Both the position numbers and the translations under genes were made by a program. Positions 1 through 8,654 of a stretch of 48,110 bases of DNA are shown here, piece after piece. The stretch is taken from the NCBI GenBank assembly GCA_964617665.1, contig CAZUAH010000037.1:1-48110 (forward strand), read 5' to 3'. How positions within the stretch are numbered: position 1 is the stretch's first letter; each line of letters opens with the position of its first letter. Source of the stretch: JADHUC01 sp964617665 (GTDB lineage: Bacteria > Planctomycetota > Planctomycetia > Pirellulales > Pirellulaceae). The notes under the pieces are model-generated. The model saw nothing but the letters and a program-made list of their open reading frames with translations. It searched no databases and was not told where the DNA came from.

Positions 1-57
1 CTTAGCCTCACAACCGCCTGCACCGCGCCAACGGAATTTTAGTGCGGTGGGAAATCT

Positions 58-1719
58 TTGAACGGTAAACTCGCGGGATCGTTGTTCGCCTACAACACGG
101 GCACGACCGGAACGGCGACCGACGTACTGGAACATTTGGCTCGGCAAACCGGCGGCGCTGTGTTTTCCGTGGCGAAGGAAGAGGAAGTGGTTGCGGCGGC
201 AACCGCCCACCGGCGTCGGCCTTGGCGTCTGTTGCATGCTTCCATCGCGGGTGGAACGGATGTATTAGTCGCCGGTCGCCCACGTAACATCTATCCGGGC
301 CAGCGACTGCTGATCGTTGGTCGTGGTGGGCTCGGGACCGACGCGGAAGTAACGCTGCACGTGAGGCGGGGCGAAGACGACCGGCAAATGCGTATTCCGC
401 TTGATCGCGTTGTCCAGTCGGACTTGACGCCGCGCATTTACGGCCACGTGGCGGTTGGGCAATTGGAGGATCTGGCTGCAGCAACCGAGGAAGTTTCGGT
501 CGCTTACGCCCGTCATTTCCGCGTGACCGGACGAACCTGTTCGCTTCTTATGCTGGAATCCGAGGCGGACTATCGCCGTTTCGACATTAAGCCCGAAGAC
601 GATGCCTTTGTCGTCAAGAGCAGTCGTGCCGACGAAGTCATCTTGAAGACGTTTGATGAAATGGCCGAACGTTTGGGAGACCCCAAACAGTCTTTGCTTG
701 ATTGGCTAACCAAGTTGGAGCGACTGCGCGGCGTCGAATTCAAGGCGCCGACGGCTTTCCGATTGGCGATCGAGCACATGCCGCCCGATGCGTTCGACGT
801 GCAGACGCCACGGCTGGAGTGCAAGTTGCGCCGTCGCGAACAGTTGCCCAAAGCGTTTCAGAAAGCACTGTCGACCAAAGGCGACGCGTACGAACCGCTC
901 GACTATAACGTCTTTGCTGCCGAAGCCGAACGGCGATTCGCCGAGTACGGCGGCCCCGATGCTTTGAAGGCTCTAAGCTCTTTGGTTGAAAGCAACCCGG
1001 GCGATATGGTACTGGCTCGCGATGTCGCCTTTTCTGCGATTGAGTGGGGACTCGGTGGCCAGGCATATCCGCTGCTTTGTCGCGTTGCCCAGGCTCGACC
1101 GTATCAGCCGCTGACCTATCAAGCGATCGGCCGCTGTCTGGCGGAACTCGGGCACGCGGATTTGGCGATGGTGTACTACGAAGTCGCCTTCTCCGGGAGT
1201 TGGGACCGGCGTTTTCGCGATTTCAACCGAATCGTTGCGGTCGAGTATCTACACCTGCTGCAGCGGATCTGTGCCGGCGAACTCGAAAGCCACGCGGCCG
1301 ACTATGCAAAGGCACGTTGCGAATCTCTGTCGAACGAGTTCGATATGGCGGACGCCGACCTGGTGATCACCATGATGTGGAACACCGACCGAACCGACGT
1401 TGACTTGCACGTGGTCGAGCCATCTGGCGAGCAGTGCAACTATCAGCATCGCAAGACCAAAAACGGCGGCCAGTTGACCGAGGACGTGACGGAAGGCTTC
1501 GGCCCCGAGATGTACGTGCTCCCAAAAACGCCGCGCGGCAAGTACACGGCGAAAGTCCATTACTACGGCTCGGACTCGAACCGCACATCCACTCGCACGA
1601 AGGTCTATCTGACCATCTACGAGGATTTCTCCACGGACCTGGAACGCGTTACCCACCACGTCGTCACACTCGGCGATCGAAACGAAACGCGACAGGTGGC
1701 TGTGATCGGCCGGAAGTGA
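58..1719 (+). CDS. vWA/DUF2135-type protein, C-terminal part, frame broken at 5' end
   Basis: The last ~115 residues carry a DUF2135-like domain: a WNTDRTDVDLHVVEPSGEQC stretch, then H-R-K-T-K-N-G-G and GFGPEMYVL. The first ~50 residues (LFAYNTGTTGTATDVLEHLA, then TGGAVFSVA) resemble the end of a von Willebrand factor A domain, so the protein seems to begin inside a domain. The middle (about 290-420) is helical and TPR-like. The only start near the 5' end is TTG at 58, without a convincing ribosome site, and TAG at 40-42 closes this frame. Another frame just upstream ends in VRWEIF at 57-59 and would flow into NGKLAGSL here, so a frameshift around 57-61 is likely; the missing N-terminus would lie left of the window. 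DUF2135 proteins with vWA domains are common surface or periplasmic proteins of unknown role in planctomycetes. Domain call fairly sure, gene boundary unsure. Confidence 0.7.
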   Translation: MNGKLAGSLFAYNTGTTGTATDVLEHLARQTGGAVFSVAKEEEVVAAATAHRRRPWRLLHASIAGGTDVLVAGRPRNIYPGQRLLIVGRGGLGTDAEVTLHVRRGEDDRQMRIPLDRVVQSDLTPRIYGHVAVGQLEDLAAATEEVSVAYARHFRVTGRTCSLLMLESEADYRRFDIKPEDDAFVVKSSRADEVILKTFDEMAERLGDPKQSLLDWLTKLERLRGVEFKAPTAFRLAIEHMPPDAFDVQTPRLECKLRRREQLPKAFQKALSTKGDAYEPLDYNVFAAEAERRFAEYGGPDALKALSSLVESNPGDMVLARDVAFSAIEWGLGGQAYPLLCRVAQARPYQPLTYQAIGRCLAELGHADLAMVYYEVAFSGSWDRRFRDFNRIVAVEYLHLLQRICAGELESHAADYAKARCESLSNEFDMADADLVITMMWNTDRTDVDLHVVEPSGEQCNYQHRKTKNGGQLTEDVTEGFGPEMYVLPKTPRGKYTAKVHYYGSDSNRTSTRTKVYLTIYEDFSTDLERVTHHVVTLGDRNETRQVAVIGRK

Positions 1720-1896
1720 TCGGCCCGACGGATGGCACTCCGCCGAGCGTACTCGGTGTTCACAAATAGCCCACACTTTCATGGGCCTGTCTGGCTTGGT
1801 TGAGCTATCAGATATTGCGGGATACGAATCCAGGCGTTTATGATGCTGGGGCAAAGATGGCTTTCAACCTGTTCATTGATCGCAAGGTGCCCCGAT

Positions 1897-3228
1897 ATGA
1901 GGCTGTTCAAGGCGACGTGCATCTCGTTCTTCCTGTTGTTAGCGGTACCTATCGCCAGCACAGGGGCCGAGGACTGGCCGCAGTTTCGCGGACCTACGGG
2001 GCAAGGTCACTCGACCGCCAAGGATATCCCGCTTCGTTGGAGCGAAAGTGAGAACATTGCCTGGAAAGTGCCGATTGTGGGGCGTGGCTGGTCGTCGCCG
2101 GTGGTTTTGGGCGGCCAGATCTGGCTCACCACAGCCATCGAAACCGAAGGTTCGTCGGAAGAGCTGCAACAGGCGGTCGAACGCGTCGGTGCTCCAGTGC
2201 CAAATCCATACGTGGCCGGACACGTAACGCTGAAGGCGATTTGCATCGACCGCGACAATGGGCGGATACTACATGATTTGACGCTGTTCCAGACGGACGA
2301 GCCCGTCGTGTTGAACACCATGAACAGCTACGCGTCGCCAACGCCGGTCGTTGAGGCGGGACGAGTCTACTGCGACTTCGGTGCGATGGGCAACGCCTGT
2401 GTGGATACAGCGACGGGCAAGATAGTCTGGTCGCGACATCTATCGGTCGAACATCAAGTTGGGCCCGGCAGTTCGCCCATCCTCTACGGCGATACGCTGA
2501 TCCTGACGCGCGACGGATGCGACCAACAGTACATCACCGCGTTGGACAAGACGACGGGCCGTACCGTCTGGAAGACGCCGCGACCTCCGCACGATACGGC
2601 TGTGATGGTGTACCGCAAGGCGTTCACCACGCCCGTGGTGTTCGAGGACAACGGCGTCGATCAGATGGTGGTCCTCGGTGCCCAGTGGATCGTGTCCTAT
2701 GATCCAGCGATCGGCAAGGAACGATGGCGAGTGGACACGGGGCCTACTTTCTCCAACGCGTCGTGTCCGGCGTACGGTGACGGCTTGGTGTACGTCTGCA
2801 CTGCCTACGGCGGGACACGGATGTATGCTATTCGTACGGACGGACGGGGCGATGTGACCGATACTCACATCGCATGGGAGGTGCAGCGATCGACGCCCCG
2901 GCGGACGTCTCCGCTGTTGGTCGACGGCCGACTGTATCTCGTCTCGGAACGCGGCGTCGCCAGTTGCGTCGATGCGGAAACAGGCGAAGTGTACTGGAGC
3001 GAACGGCTCGATGGAGCCTTCTCCGCATCGCCGGTCTTCGCCGATGGTCACGTCTACTTCTTCGGCGAGAACGGCACTGCGACTGTGATACAGCTGGGCG
3101 ATTCGTTTCGGACCCTAGCTGAGAACCACATCGACGGACGCATCATGGCCACACCGGCCTTCGTCGACCGGTCAGTCATTCTACGCACCGACACGCACCT
3201 TTACCGGATTGTAATGCAGGAAGAATAG
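1897..3228 (+). CDS. Secreted PQQ-like beta-propeller protein (BamB-like)
   Basis: 443 residues. The start at ATG 1897 is chosen because it gives a clean signal peptide (MRLFKATCISFFLLLAVPIA, cleavage near ASTGA) with AAGG about ten bases upstream; an in-frame ATG at 1840 would add 19 implausible residues. The mature protein opens with EDWPQFRGPTGQGHS, the usual start of planctomycete PQQ-repeat propellers, followed by repeated blades of the type AxDxxTGxxxWxxP (ALDKTTGRTVWKTP, CVDAETGEVYWSE). The fold is an exported beta-propeller like BamB or quinoprotein dehydrogenases. I see no cytochrome motif, so enzymatic activity is unproven. The stop lies only 14 bases before the next gene, suggesting cotranscription with the zinc-ribbon protein. 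A paralogue sits at 36320-37591. Confidence 0.88.
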   Translation: MRLFKATCISFFLLLAVPIASTGAEDWPQFRGPTGQGHSTAKDIPLRWSESENIAWKVPIVGRGWSSPVVLGGQIWLTTAIETEGSSEELQQAVERVGAPVPNPYVAGHVTLKAICIDRDNGRILHDLTLFQTDEPVVLNTMNSYASPTPVVEAGRVYCDFGAMGNACVDTATGKIVWSRHLSVEHQVGPGSSPILYGDTLILTRDGCDQQYITALDKTTGRTVWKTPRPPHDTAVMVYRKAFTTPVVFEDNGVDQMVVLGAQWIVSYDPAIGKERWRVDTGPTFSNASCPAYGDGLVYVCTAYGGTRMYAIRTDGRGDVTDTHIAWEVQRSTPRRTSPLLVDGRLYLVSERGVASCVDAETGEVYWSERLDGAFSASPVFADGHVYFFGENGTATVIQLGDSFRTLAENHIDGRIMATPAFVDRSVILRTDTHLYRIVMQEE

Positions 3229-3242
3229 AGGCTTCTGGAGTC

Positions 3243-4523
3243 ATGAGTAGTCAAGGCAGTTCGCCAATCCGGATTTCTTGTCCGCATTGTGACGGTAAGG
3301 TGAAGGTTCCGACGATTGAGCCCGGGCAGCGATACCAGTGTCCACGCTGCAGTGGCGAGATTGTCGTGGGCGGGCCGCCGCCAGAAGTGTCCGACGTTGC
3401 GGATGAGCAAGCGAGCGCAGCGGCACCCGCTGCGGACGACGAGACACTACAACCGCGTCTGCCCGGTTCGAAGCCGGACGACGGCCAGTACGGTATCACT
3501 TGCCAAGTCTGCCGCACTCGGCTGCACGTGAAACCTACACAAATCGGAACAACTATCAAGTGTCCCGATTGCTACTCGCCGGTGACCGTCACGGGTCCGA
3601 CGAAGCGCACGCAACATTGGCAAGCCGCGCCAGGGAACTGGGACGATGGTGAAGACCTGGTCGGCGGTCCCACGGCCATGGAGGTCGTTGCGGAAAAGCG
3701 GTTGGCGAAGGCAAGAGCCGAACAGGACGAGGAAGAGGCAGCCGAGCGAGATGCCTCGGCCGAGCGGTTCACTGAAGGCCTTTTTGCGTTCTTCATCGAC
3801 CCGCATGCTTTGGTGCGACTGGCCATCTTGACGATCTGGTTCAAGTTCGCTGTGGTGCTGTTCCAGTCCGCTCCGCAGACGGGGTATTCCGAGGATACGC
3901 CGTCGATTGTAGGCCAAGCGGCCGGTGTGGTGTTTGTAGTCGTCGTGGGCTTTCTGCTGCTCACGTTTATGTATGCCGCAGCAGCTTGTGGTTTGGCCCT
4001 GGTTCGGGATACGTCCGCCGGATTGCGGAAGATCGAACACTGGCCGGGAATCGACTTCCGCGCGTGGGGGCGAGACGTGTTCTTCATCGTCAACGCTGGA
4101 ATCTTCGCGGCGTTGCCTGGCGCTTTCTTGGGTGTAGCGTTGGGCATTGTCGGAATTCCAACTGGGCCTCTGTTTCCCGCCGCAGCCACCTTCGGAGCGA
4201 TGTTTCCGCCGATGCTGCTGTCGATGTTCCAATCCAAATCGGTCTTTGCCCCGTTCTCCAAAGAGGCTTGGAACAGCATCGCCAGGCGGCGCGATCCATG
4301 GAAGTTGTCCTATCTGATAACGACGCTTGTCATCATTGCAGGCCTGTTTGCGCTCGTATTCTGTCTCTGCAGTAGACAGTTGTTGGGGCTTGTTCTCGGA
4401 TTCATCTTCGGCCTCGTTTGCGCGGCGGCGCTGGTCGCCCTGATCATGATCTACTTCCGCACCATCGGCCGACTGTTCGGCATTCTCGCCGGTCGCGACG
4501 TAAAGCCCGCAGCCCGATCGTAA
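3243..4523 (+). CDS. Double zinc-ribbon, multi-pass membrane protein
   Basis: 426 residues. Two N-terminal zinc ribbons are visible: CPHCDGKVKVP...YQCPRCSGEIVV (about 12-40) and CQVCRTRLHV...IKCPDCYSPVTV (about 87-115). An acidic/alanine-rich linker (KARAEQDEEEAAERDASAE) follows, then about six hydrophobic segments from residue ~185 to the end (for example VVFVVVVGFLLLTFMYAAAA and LSYLITTLVIIAGLFALVF). Cytoplasmic zinc ribbons fused to membrane helices are a frequent planctomycete architecture of unknown function; the helices look like a DUF4013/Yip1-type bundle, but I cannot assign a family. ATG at 3243 follows a GGAG-type site (cttctggagtc). It lies 14 bases after the PQQ gene and probably shares its transcript. 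Confidence 0.8.
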   Translation: MSSQGSSPIRISCPHCDGKVKVPTIEPGQRYQCPRCSGEIVVGGPPPEVSDVADEQASAAAPAADDETLQPRLPGSKPDDGQYGITCQVCRTRLHVKPTQIGTTIKCPDCYSPVTVTGPTKRTQHWQAAPGNWDDGEDLVGGPTAMEVVAEKRLAKARAEQDEEEAAERDASAERFTEGLFAFFIDPHALVRLAILTIWFKFAVVLFQSAPQTGYSEDTPSIVGQAAGVVFVVVVGFLLLTFMYAAAACGLALVRDTSAGLRKIEHWPGIDFRAWGRDVFFIVNAGIFAALPGAFLGVALGIVGIPTGPLFPAAATFGAMFPPMLLSMFQSKSVFAPFSKEAWNSIARRRDPWKLSYLITTLVIIAGLFALVFCLCSRQLLGLVLGFIFGLVCAAALVALIMIYFRTIGRLFGILAGRDVKPAARS

Positions 4524-4535
4524 CGGGAATGTCAA

Positions 4536-4568
4536 TTTGGCCGAATGATGATTCCACGAGCGGCCAAA
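4536..4568 (+). terminator. Possible hairpin after the zinc-ribbon gene
   Basis: An 8-bp perfect inverted repeat, TTTGGCCG at 4536-4543 and CGGCCAAA at 4561-4568, with a 17-base loop, lies 12 bases after the stop codon. There is no T-tract, so it may be a weak terminator, an mRNA-stabilising hairpin or chance. Confidence 0.3.
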
Positions 4569-4719
4569 CGTCTAGCTGGAGCTGCGCTATGTCTAATTTT
4601 CGTCGCAAGATGAGGATTGCGTGTCCCAGAGATTTGCATCTCAGTTGGGCACCCGCTAGATTGACTCGGAAGTGACGTGGCCGGCTATATACAGACCCAA
4701 TCATCAGATGAGGAAGATC

Positions 4720-7035
4720 ATGAACACGATTCTTGGCGGTGTCATCCTTCTTCTGTGCGCCGCGCCGGCGGCCGAAGAGACGGAAACGCCGGTGCACATT
4801 GGGTCGCGGTTGGAACTGTTTGTCGATGATGCGCTCATCGAATCCATGACTGGGCAGGTGCGTCTCGAGATGCACCGGCCTGAACGACGCGAGGTGGTAC
4901 TGCGCACGGACGCGCCGTGGGAGGGCAACGCGAGTGCATTCCAGAGCGTGTTCAAGGATGGCGATCTCTACCGCATGTACTACCGCGGCCTGCACTATCG
5001 GCACAGTGGCGAACCGGCCCAAGCACTAGAGGATCATCCATGGTTTCTCTGTTATGCCGAAAGCGACGATGGTATCCACTGGCGCAAGCCGGAATTGGGC
5101 TTGTTCGAGTTCAACGAATCCAAGGCTAATAACATTATCTTGACGCCCGAGTATCTGGAAGATATCGGCGGCGACCCGGCCCACACGGCCACGTTCAAGG
5201 ATGCAAATCCGGATTGCCCGGCCGACCAACGCTACAAAATCGTGATCGTTGGACACAAACCGCGAGGGCTGCACGTGCTGGCTTCGGCCGATGGAATTCG
5301 CTTCACGCCCATGAGCGACAAGCCGTCGGTGACCAAGGGCGCGTTTGACTCGCAGAACCTGATGTTCTGGGACCCGGTGCGTTGCGAGTACCGTGAATAC
5401 CACCGCAGCTTTGCCGCTGGTGTGCGCGGCATTATGACCGCGACCAGCAAGGATATCCTGCAATTTCCGGAGCCAGTCTGGCTCGAATATCCCGGTGCCG
5501 CCAACGAGCACCTCTACACGAACCAAGTCCAGCCCTACTACCGAGCACCGCATATCTTCATGGGCTTTCCCATGCGTTACAGCGACCGCAGCTGGTCCGA
5601 ATCGACGTTGAGCTTGCCGGAGTTGGACGAGCGTCTGGTGCGAGCCAAGAGCAGTCGACGATACGGCACGGCAGTTACGGACGCACTGTTCATGAGCAGC
5701 CGCGACGGACGTGTGTTCAAACGCTGGCCCGAGGCGTTCATTCGGCCAGGACCAGCCAAGAAAGACACGTGGACGTACGGCGACAACTTCGTATTCTGGG
5801 GCATGGTCGAGACCGCCTCGCATTTGCCATGCGCACCAAACGATATCTCGCTGTACGCAAGCGAAGGCTATTGGCGCGGCACGTATACGAGCGTACGCCG
5901 CTACACGATGCGGATCGACGGCTTCGTGTCCGCGCACGCGGCTGCGGCGGGCGGCGAAATCGTTACCAAACCGCTCGTCTTCGAAGGCGGCAACCTGACG
6001 CTCAACCTGGCCACCTCCGGCGCGGGCAGCGTGCAGGTCGAGATCCAGGACGTGGACGGTAACCCGATCAAGGGCTACTCGCTACGCGACTGCCCGGAGA
6101 TTTACGGTGACGATATCCGGTACACGGTTCGCTGGAAGAAAGCGGGCGGCGATTTGCGTTCGCTGGCCGGCAAACCCGTGCGTTTGCGTTTCGCCTTGAA
6201 GGACGCTGACCTATACGCCTTCCAGTTCGTGCCTTATGAGCCCGATCCCGAGCGTCCAGACCTCGTGTCTTATGGAGGCATGCCGAATCGCTCGGTCGAA
6301 CGCGGCCCATATGTGGTCATTGATGACGACTTTGCCTCGGCCAACGCCGGCACATCGGGGACGGACGCCGATCTGGATCCCGACCCCCGCGGCAAAGCGT
6401 GGTTCATTAGCGAGGGCCAGCCGGAGCGAGTGCAGGTTCTGAACGACGATCCACCGGGCAGCGGCAATGCGGGCAAGTCAAACTACTTGAGGATCGAGCG
6501 CCGGGACGAGCATGCCCAGCACGGCGGACGCGCGTGGATCAAGTTCTCGCCACAGGATGCTGTGGATACGGAGGACGGCATCGTCGAGGTCGAAGCGCGG
6601 ATCTTCTTGCCTTCGACCAGCAAGTGCCACGTAGATATCGACGCCTTTGACAACGCGCCCAACTACTATACAAACCGCGCGTTCCATGTCCGGTTCTTTC
6701 CCAACGGAAACGTCTGCTACTATCGCGAGGCTGATACCCCCGTTGAGGCCCTGACCATCGAAACCGACATGTGGCAGGACGTAGCAATCCGTGCTGACAT
6801 GCGCGAGGCCACCTTCGACCTGACCGTAGCCGGTCAGTCCGCCAAAGGCCTGCCCTTTGTTCGGGACGACGTGCACCGCATCCAGACGATCATCCTGTCA
6901 CCAAACACAAGCAACGGCGTCATGTGCGTCGATAGCATCCGCGTGCGAGTAACGCCTGAGGTAGAACATCGAGACGCCCGATTGCTTAGACAGCACAAAG
7001 AACCATCGAGCCAACCGACAAGAATGCACCTGTGA
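4720..7035 (+). CDS. Secreted beta-propeller glycosidase-like protein with jelly-roll C-terminus
   Basis: 771 residues from ATG 4720, preceded by GAGGA at 4710-4714; ATG 4708 is an alternative. A short signal sequence (MNTILGGVILLLCAAPAAEE) is followed by GSRLELFVDDALIESM, a recurrent opening of planctomycete secreted proteins of the GH32/GH43-type five-bladed beta-propeller kind. Blade-like stretches include YRMYYRG, WFLCYAESDDGIHWRKPELG, NLMFWDPVRCEYREYHRSF and DALFMSSRDGRVFKRW. The C-terminal ~250 residues (from about 530) look like a beta-jelly-roll (LamG/DUF1080 type): KAWFISEGQPERVQVL, then RNEHAQHGG-like and MWQDVAIRADM stretches. The substrate cannot be read from sequence and catalytic residues are not certain. 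It is followed, after a palindromic repeat, by the sialidase gene on the same strand. Confidence 0.72.
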   Translation: MNTILGGVILLLCAAPAAEETETPVHIGSRLELFVDDALIESMTGQVRLEMHRPERREVVLRTDAPWEGNASAFQSVFKDGDLYRMYYRGLHYRHSGEPAQALEDHPWFLCYAESDDGIHWRKPELGLFEFNESKANNIILTPEYLEDIGGDPAHTATFKDANPDCPADQRYKIVIVGHKPRGLHVLASADGIRFTPMSDKPSVTKGAFDSQNLMFWDPVRCEYREYHRSFAAGVRGIMTATSKDILQFPEPVWLEYPGAANEHLYTNQVQPYYRAPHIFMGFPMRYSDRSWSESTLSLPELDERLVRAKSSRRYGTAVTDALFMSSRDGRVFKRWPEAFIRPGPAKKDTWTYGDNFVFWGMVETASHLPCAPNDISLYASEGYWRGTYTSVRRYTMRIDGFVSAHAAAAGGEIVTKPLVFEGGNLTLNLATSGAGSVQVEIQDVDGNPIKGYSLRDCPEIYGDDIRYTVRWKKAGGDLRSLAGKPVRLRFALKDADLYAFQFVPYEPDPERPDLVSYGGMPNRSVERGPYVVIDDDFASANAGTSGTDADLDPDPRGKAWFISEGQPERVQVLNDDPPGSGNAGKSNYLRIERRDEHAQHGGRAWIKFSPQDAVDTEDGIVEVEARIFLPSTSKCHVDIDAFDNAPNYYTNRAFHVRFFPNGNVCYYREADTPVEALTIETDMWQDVAIRADMREATFDLTVAGQSAKGLPFVRDDVHRIQTIILSPNTSNGVMCVDSIRVRVTPEVEHRDARLLRQHKEPSSQPTRMHL

Positions 7036-7048
7036 GTGGCTGGTAATT

Positions 7049-7119
7049 GGGAGGGCGAAGCTCCTGCTGAGCCGGATTTCTGGCACCGAGTCACGGCTCG
7101 GCAGGAGCCTCGCCCTCCC
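7049..7119. repeat. Long palindromic repeat, family A (GGGAGGGCGAAGCTCCTGC type)
   Basis: Two 25-base arms, 7049-7073 and 7095-7119, are inverted copies differing at two positions (both would pair as G-U in RNA), around a 21-base loop. The arms read GGGAGGGCGAAGCTCCTGC... and ...CAGGAGCCTCGCCCTCCC. Size and position match dispersed intergenic palindromes seen in planctomycete genomes. It could act as a transcriptional or mRNA-end hairpin for the upstream gene. No T-tract follows. Confidence 0.8.
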
Positions 7120-7190
7120 GAGAGACGTGGGTTCTGACGTATCGAATCGCCAGGCACGCTTACGTAACTCGTAGAGAGGAGTTCAACATT

Positions 7191-8360
7191 ATGCAACGCT
7201 TCCCATTAGAGAACCGAAATGCCCTCTTGTGTGCAACGTTTGTCCTTTCCATCTTGACGATGATGACGAACGTCACTGCCGCCGAGAGCCAGCTCGAAGG
7301 CGAGCTTGGGCCATTCATGGGGGAACCAACACTTGAAATGCAGCAGGTGTTCAAAGGCGAACGGTTTCCAAACATTGCTGTTGCTCTAGATGGCACGATC
7401 CTGGCGACGTGGGGGCGTGACGGTGTCAAGGTGCGACGCAGTGAAGACGGCGGCAAAACCTGGGGTGAGGTAATCATGATTGCCAAGCCCGGCTTCCAAG
7501 GTGGCGGAGTAACCGTCGACGAAACAACTGGGGATATCCTGGCGTTCATCGAAGCTCATCATCCACCGTCTCCGGTGACGGTCTACCGCAGCACCGATCA
7601 CGGCAAAACTTGGAACGCGCAGGAGACGGTCATCAACAAGGACGGCAAAGGCAACGTTCCTTCGATGCACATGAACGAGCATGGAATTACGCTACGGCAT
7701 GGAGAGCACAAGGGAAGGCTGCTGCGACCATCGCGCTGGTACGGGGCGAAGAACGACCGTTCCGAGTGGCCGAATCACTACACCAACGCGATCTACAGCG
7801 ATGACGGCGGCAAGAACTGGCATACCAGCGATCCGTTTCCGGAGAACGGGACGGGTGAGGCAACAGTTGCCGAATTGTCAGATGGCCGCATCTATTACAA
7901 CTCGCGCGTACACTGGCAAGAGAACCCGAAGCCGACGCGCCGGCGTTGCGCCTGGAGCATCGACGGCGGCAAGACCTGGAAGGATTGGGCCGTTGTTGAT
8001 GCCTTGCCCGATGGTCATCAGCACCGCTCGTACGGCTGCATGGGCGGGCTGGTGCGATTGCCTGTCCAGGGTAAGGACATCTTGATCTTCAGCAACCTGG
8101 ACACCGCAGAAGCCAAACGCGAGCGCATCACCGTTTGGGCCAGCTTCGACGGCGCCAAGACGTGGCCGGTCAAGCGGCTCGTATTCGATGGCCCCAGTGC
8201 CTATTCCTCGCTGAACGCCGGCCGGCCCGGGACGCCCAGCGAAGGTTGGATCTATCTCCAATTCGAAGGCGGCCCTGGCGGCGGCTCCCAAGTAGCGAGA
8301 TTCAATCTTTCGTGGGTGATGAAGGGAGAACCGACCGGAGATGGTGACTTGCCAGAGTAG
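7191..8360 (+). CDS. Exo-alpha-sialidase/BNR-repeat family protein
   Basis: 389 residues, ATG at 7191 after GAGAGGAG (7174-7181). The first ~34 residues form a signal peptide (NALLCATFVLSILTMMTNVTA). At least five Asp-box (BNR) motifs of the form S-x-D-x-G-x-x-W are present: SEDGGKTW, STDHGKTW, SDDGGKNW, SIDGGKTW and SFDGAKTW, spread over about residues 82-325 as expected for a six-bladed sialidase propeller. An arginine-bearing segment (LLRPSRWYG) and a late YSSL stretch could contribute to the active site, but I cannot confirm the full Arg triad. Planctomycete members are numerous and many may act on sugars other than sialic acid. It is flanked by glycosidase-like and oxidoreductase genes on the same strand. 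Confidence 0.87.
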   Translation: MQRFPLENRNALLCATFVLSILTMMTNVTAAESQLEGELGPFMGEPTLEMQQVFKGERFPNIAVALDGTILATWGRDGVKVRRSEDGGKTWGEVIMIAKPGFQGGGVTVDETTGDILAFIEAHHPPSPVTVYRSTDHGKTWNAQETVINKDGKGNVPSMHMNEHGITLRHGEHKGRLLRPSRWYGAKNDRSEWPNHYTNAIYSDDGGKNWHTSDPFPENGTGEATVAELSDGRIYYNSRVHWQENPKPTRRRCAWSIDGGKTWKDWAVVDALPDGHQHRSYGCMGGLVRLPVQGKDILIFSNLDTAEAKRERITVWASFDGAKTWPVKRLVFDGPSAYSSLNAGRPGTPSEGWIYLQFEGGPGGGSQVARFNLSWVMKGEPTGDGDLPE

Positions 8361-8406
8361 GAGAAACGCTGGCTCGGCAAAACAGGAGGCCACAGAAACA
8401 ATGTAA

Positions 8407-8490
8407 GATACGGGATACGCGATGCGGGATACGGGATACGCGATGCGGGATACGGGATACGCGATGCGGGATACAGGATACGGGACGGGA
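8407..8490. repeat. Tandem heptamer array, left arm
   Basis: Three perfect 21-base copies (8407-8427, 8428-8448, 8449-8469) and one degenerate copy (8470-8490) of GATACGG-GATACGC-GATGCGG. Each 21-mer is three variants of one heptamer, GATRCGS. It starts 47 bases after the sialidase stop. An opposed array of the same heptamer lies at 8580-8615, so the two form a loose inverted pair. Confidence 0.9.
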
Positions 8491-8579
8491 TATGTCGGAA
8501 CCGTGTTGCCACGACCGATTGGCGTCTGTGACTAGTGTTGGCATATCAAGACCGTTAGCCCGCCGCCAATCCCACTTCT

Positions 8580-8615
8580 CGTATCCCGAATCCCGTACCT
8601 CGCTCCCCGCATCCC
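8580..8615. repeat. Heptamer array, right (inverted) arm
   Basis: Read on the complementary strand this is GGGATGC-GGGGAGC-GAGGTAC-GGGATTC-GGGATAC, degenerate copies of the heptamer of the array at 8407-8490 in the opposite orientation. The 89 bases between the arms (8491-8579) contain no recognisable gene. The arm ends about 25 bases before the AGGAGG of the next gene. Confidence 0.75.
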
Positions 8616-8654
8616 TTTTCTCTGCGGCCACGGGCCGCGTTAGGAGGCTTTTCC

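Noticed and set aside
3447..4535. 362-residue minus-strand open frame opposite the zinc-ribbon membrane gene
   Set aside because: Antisense shadow: Arg/Gln/Asp-rich without domains, while the plus strand has clear zinc ribbons and membrane helices.
8407..8490. CRISPR-like tandem repeat
   Set aside because: The 21-base units are directly adjacent, with no unique spacers, and each is three heptamers; no cas gene nearby.
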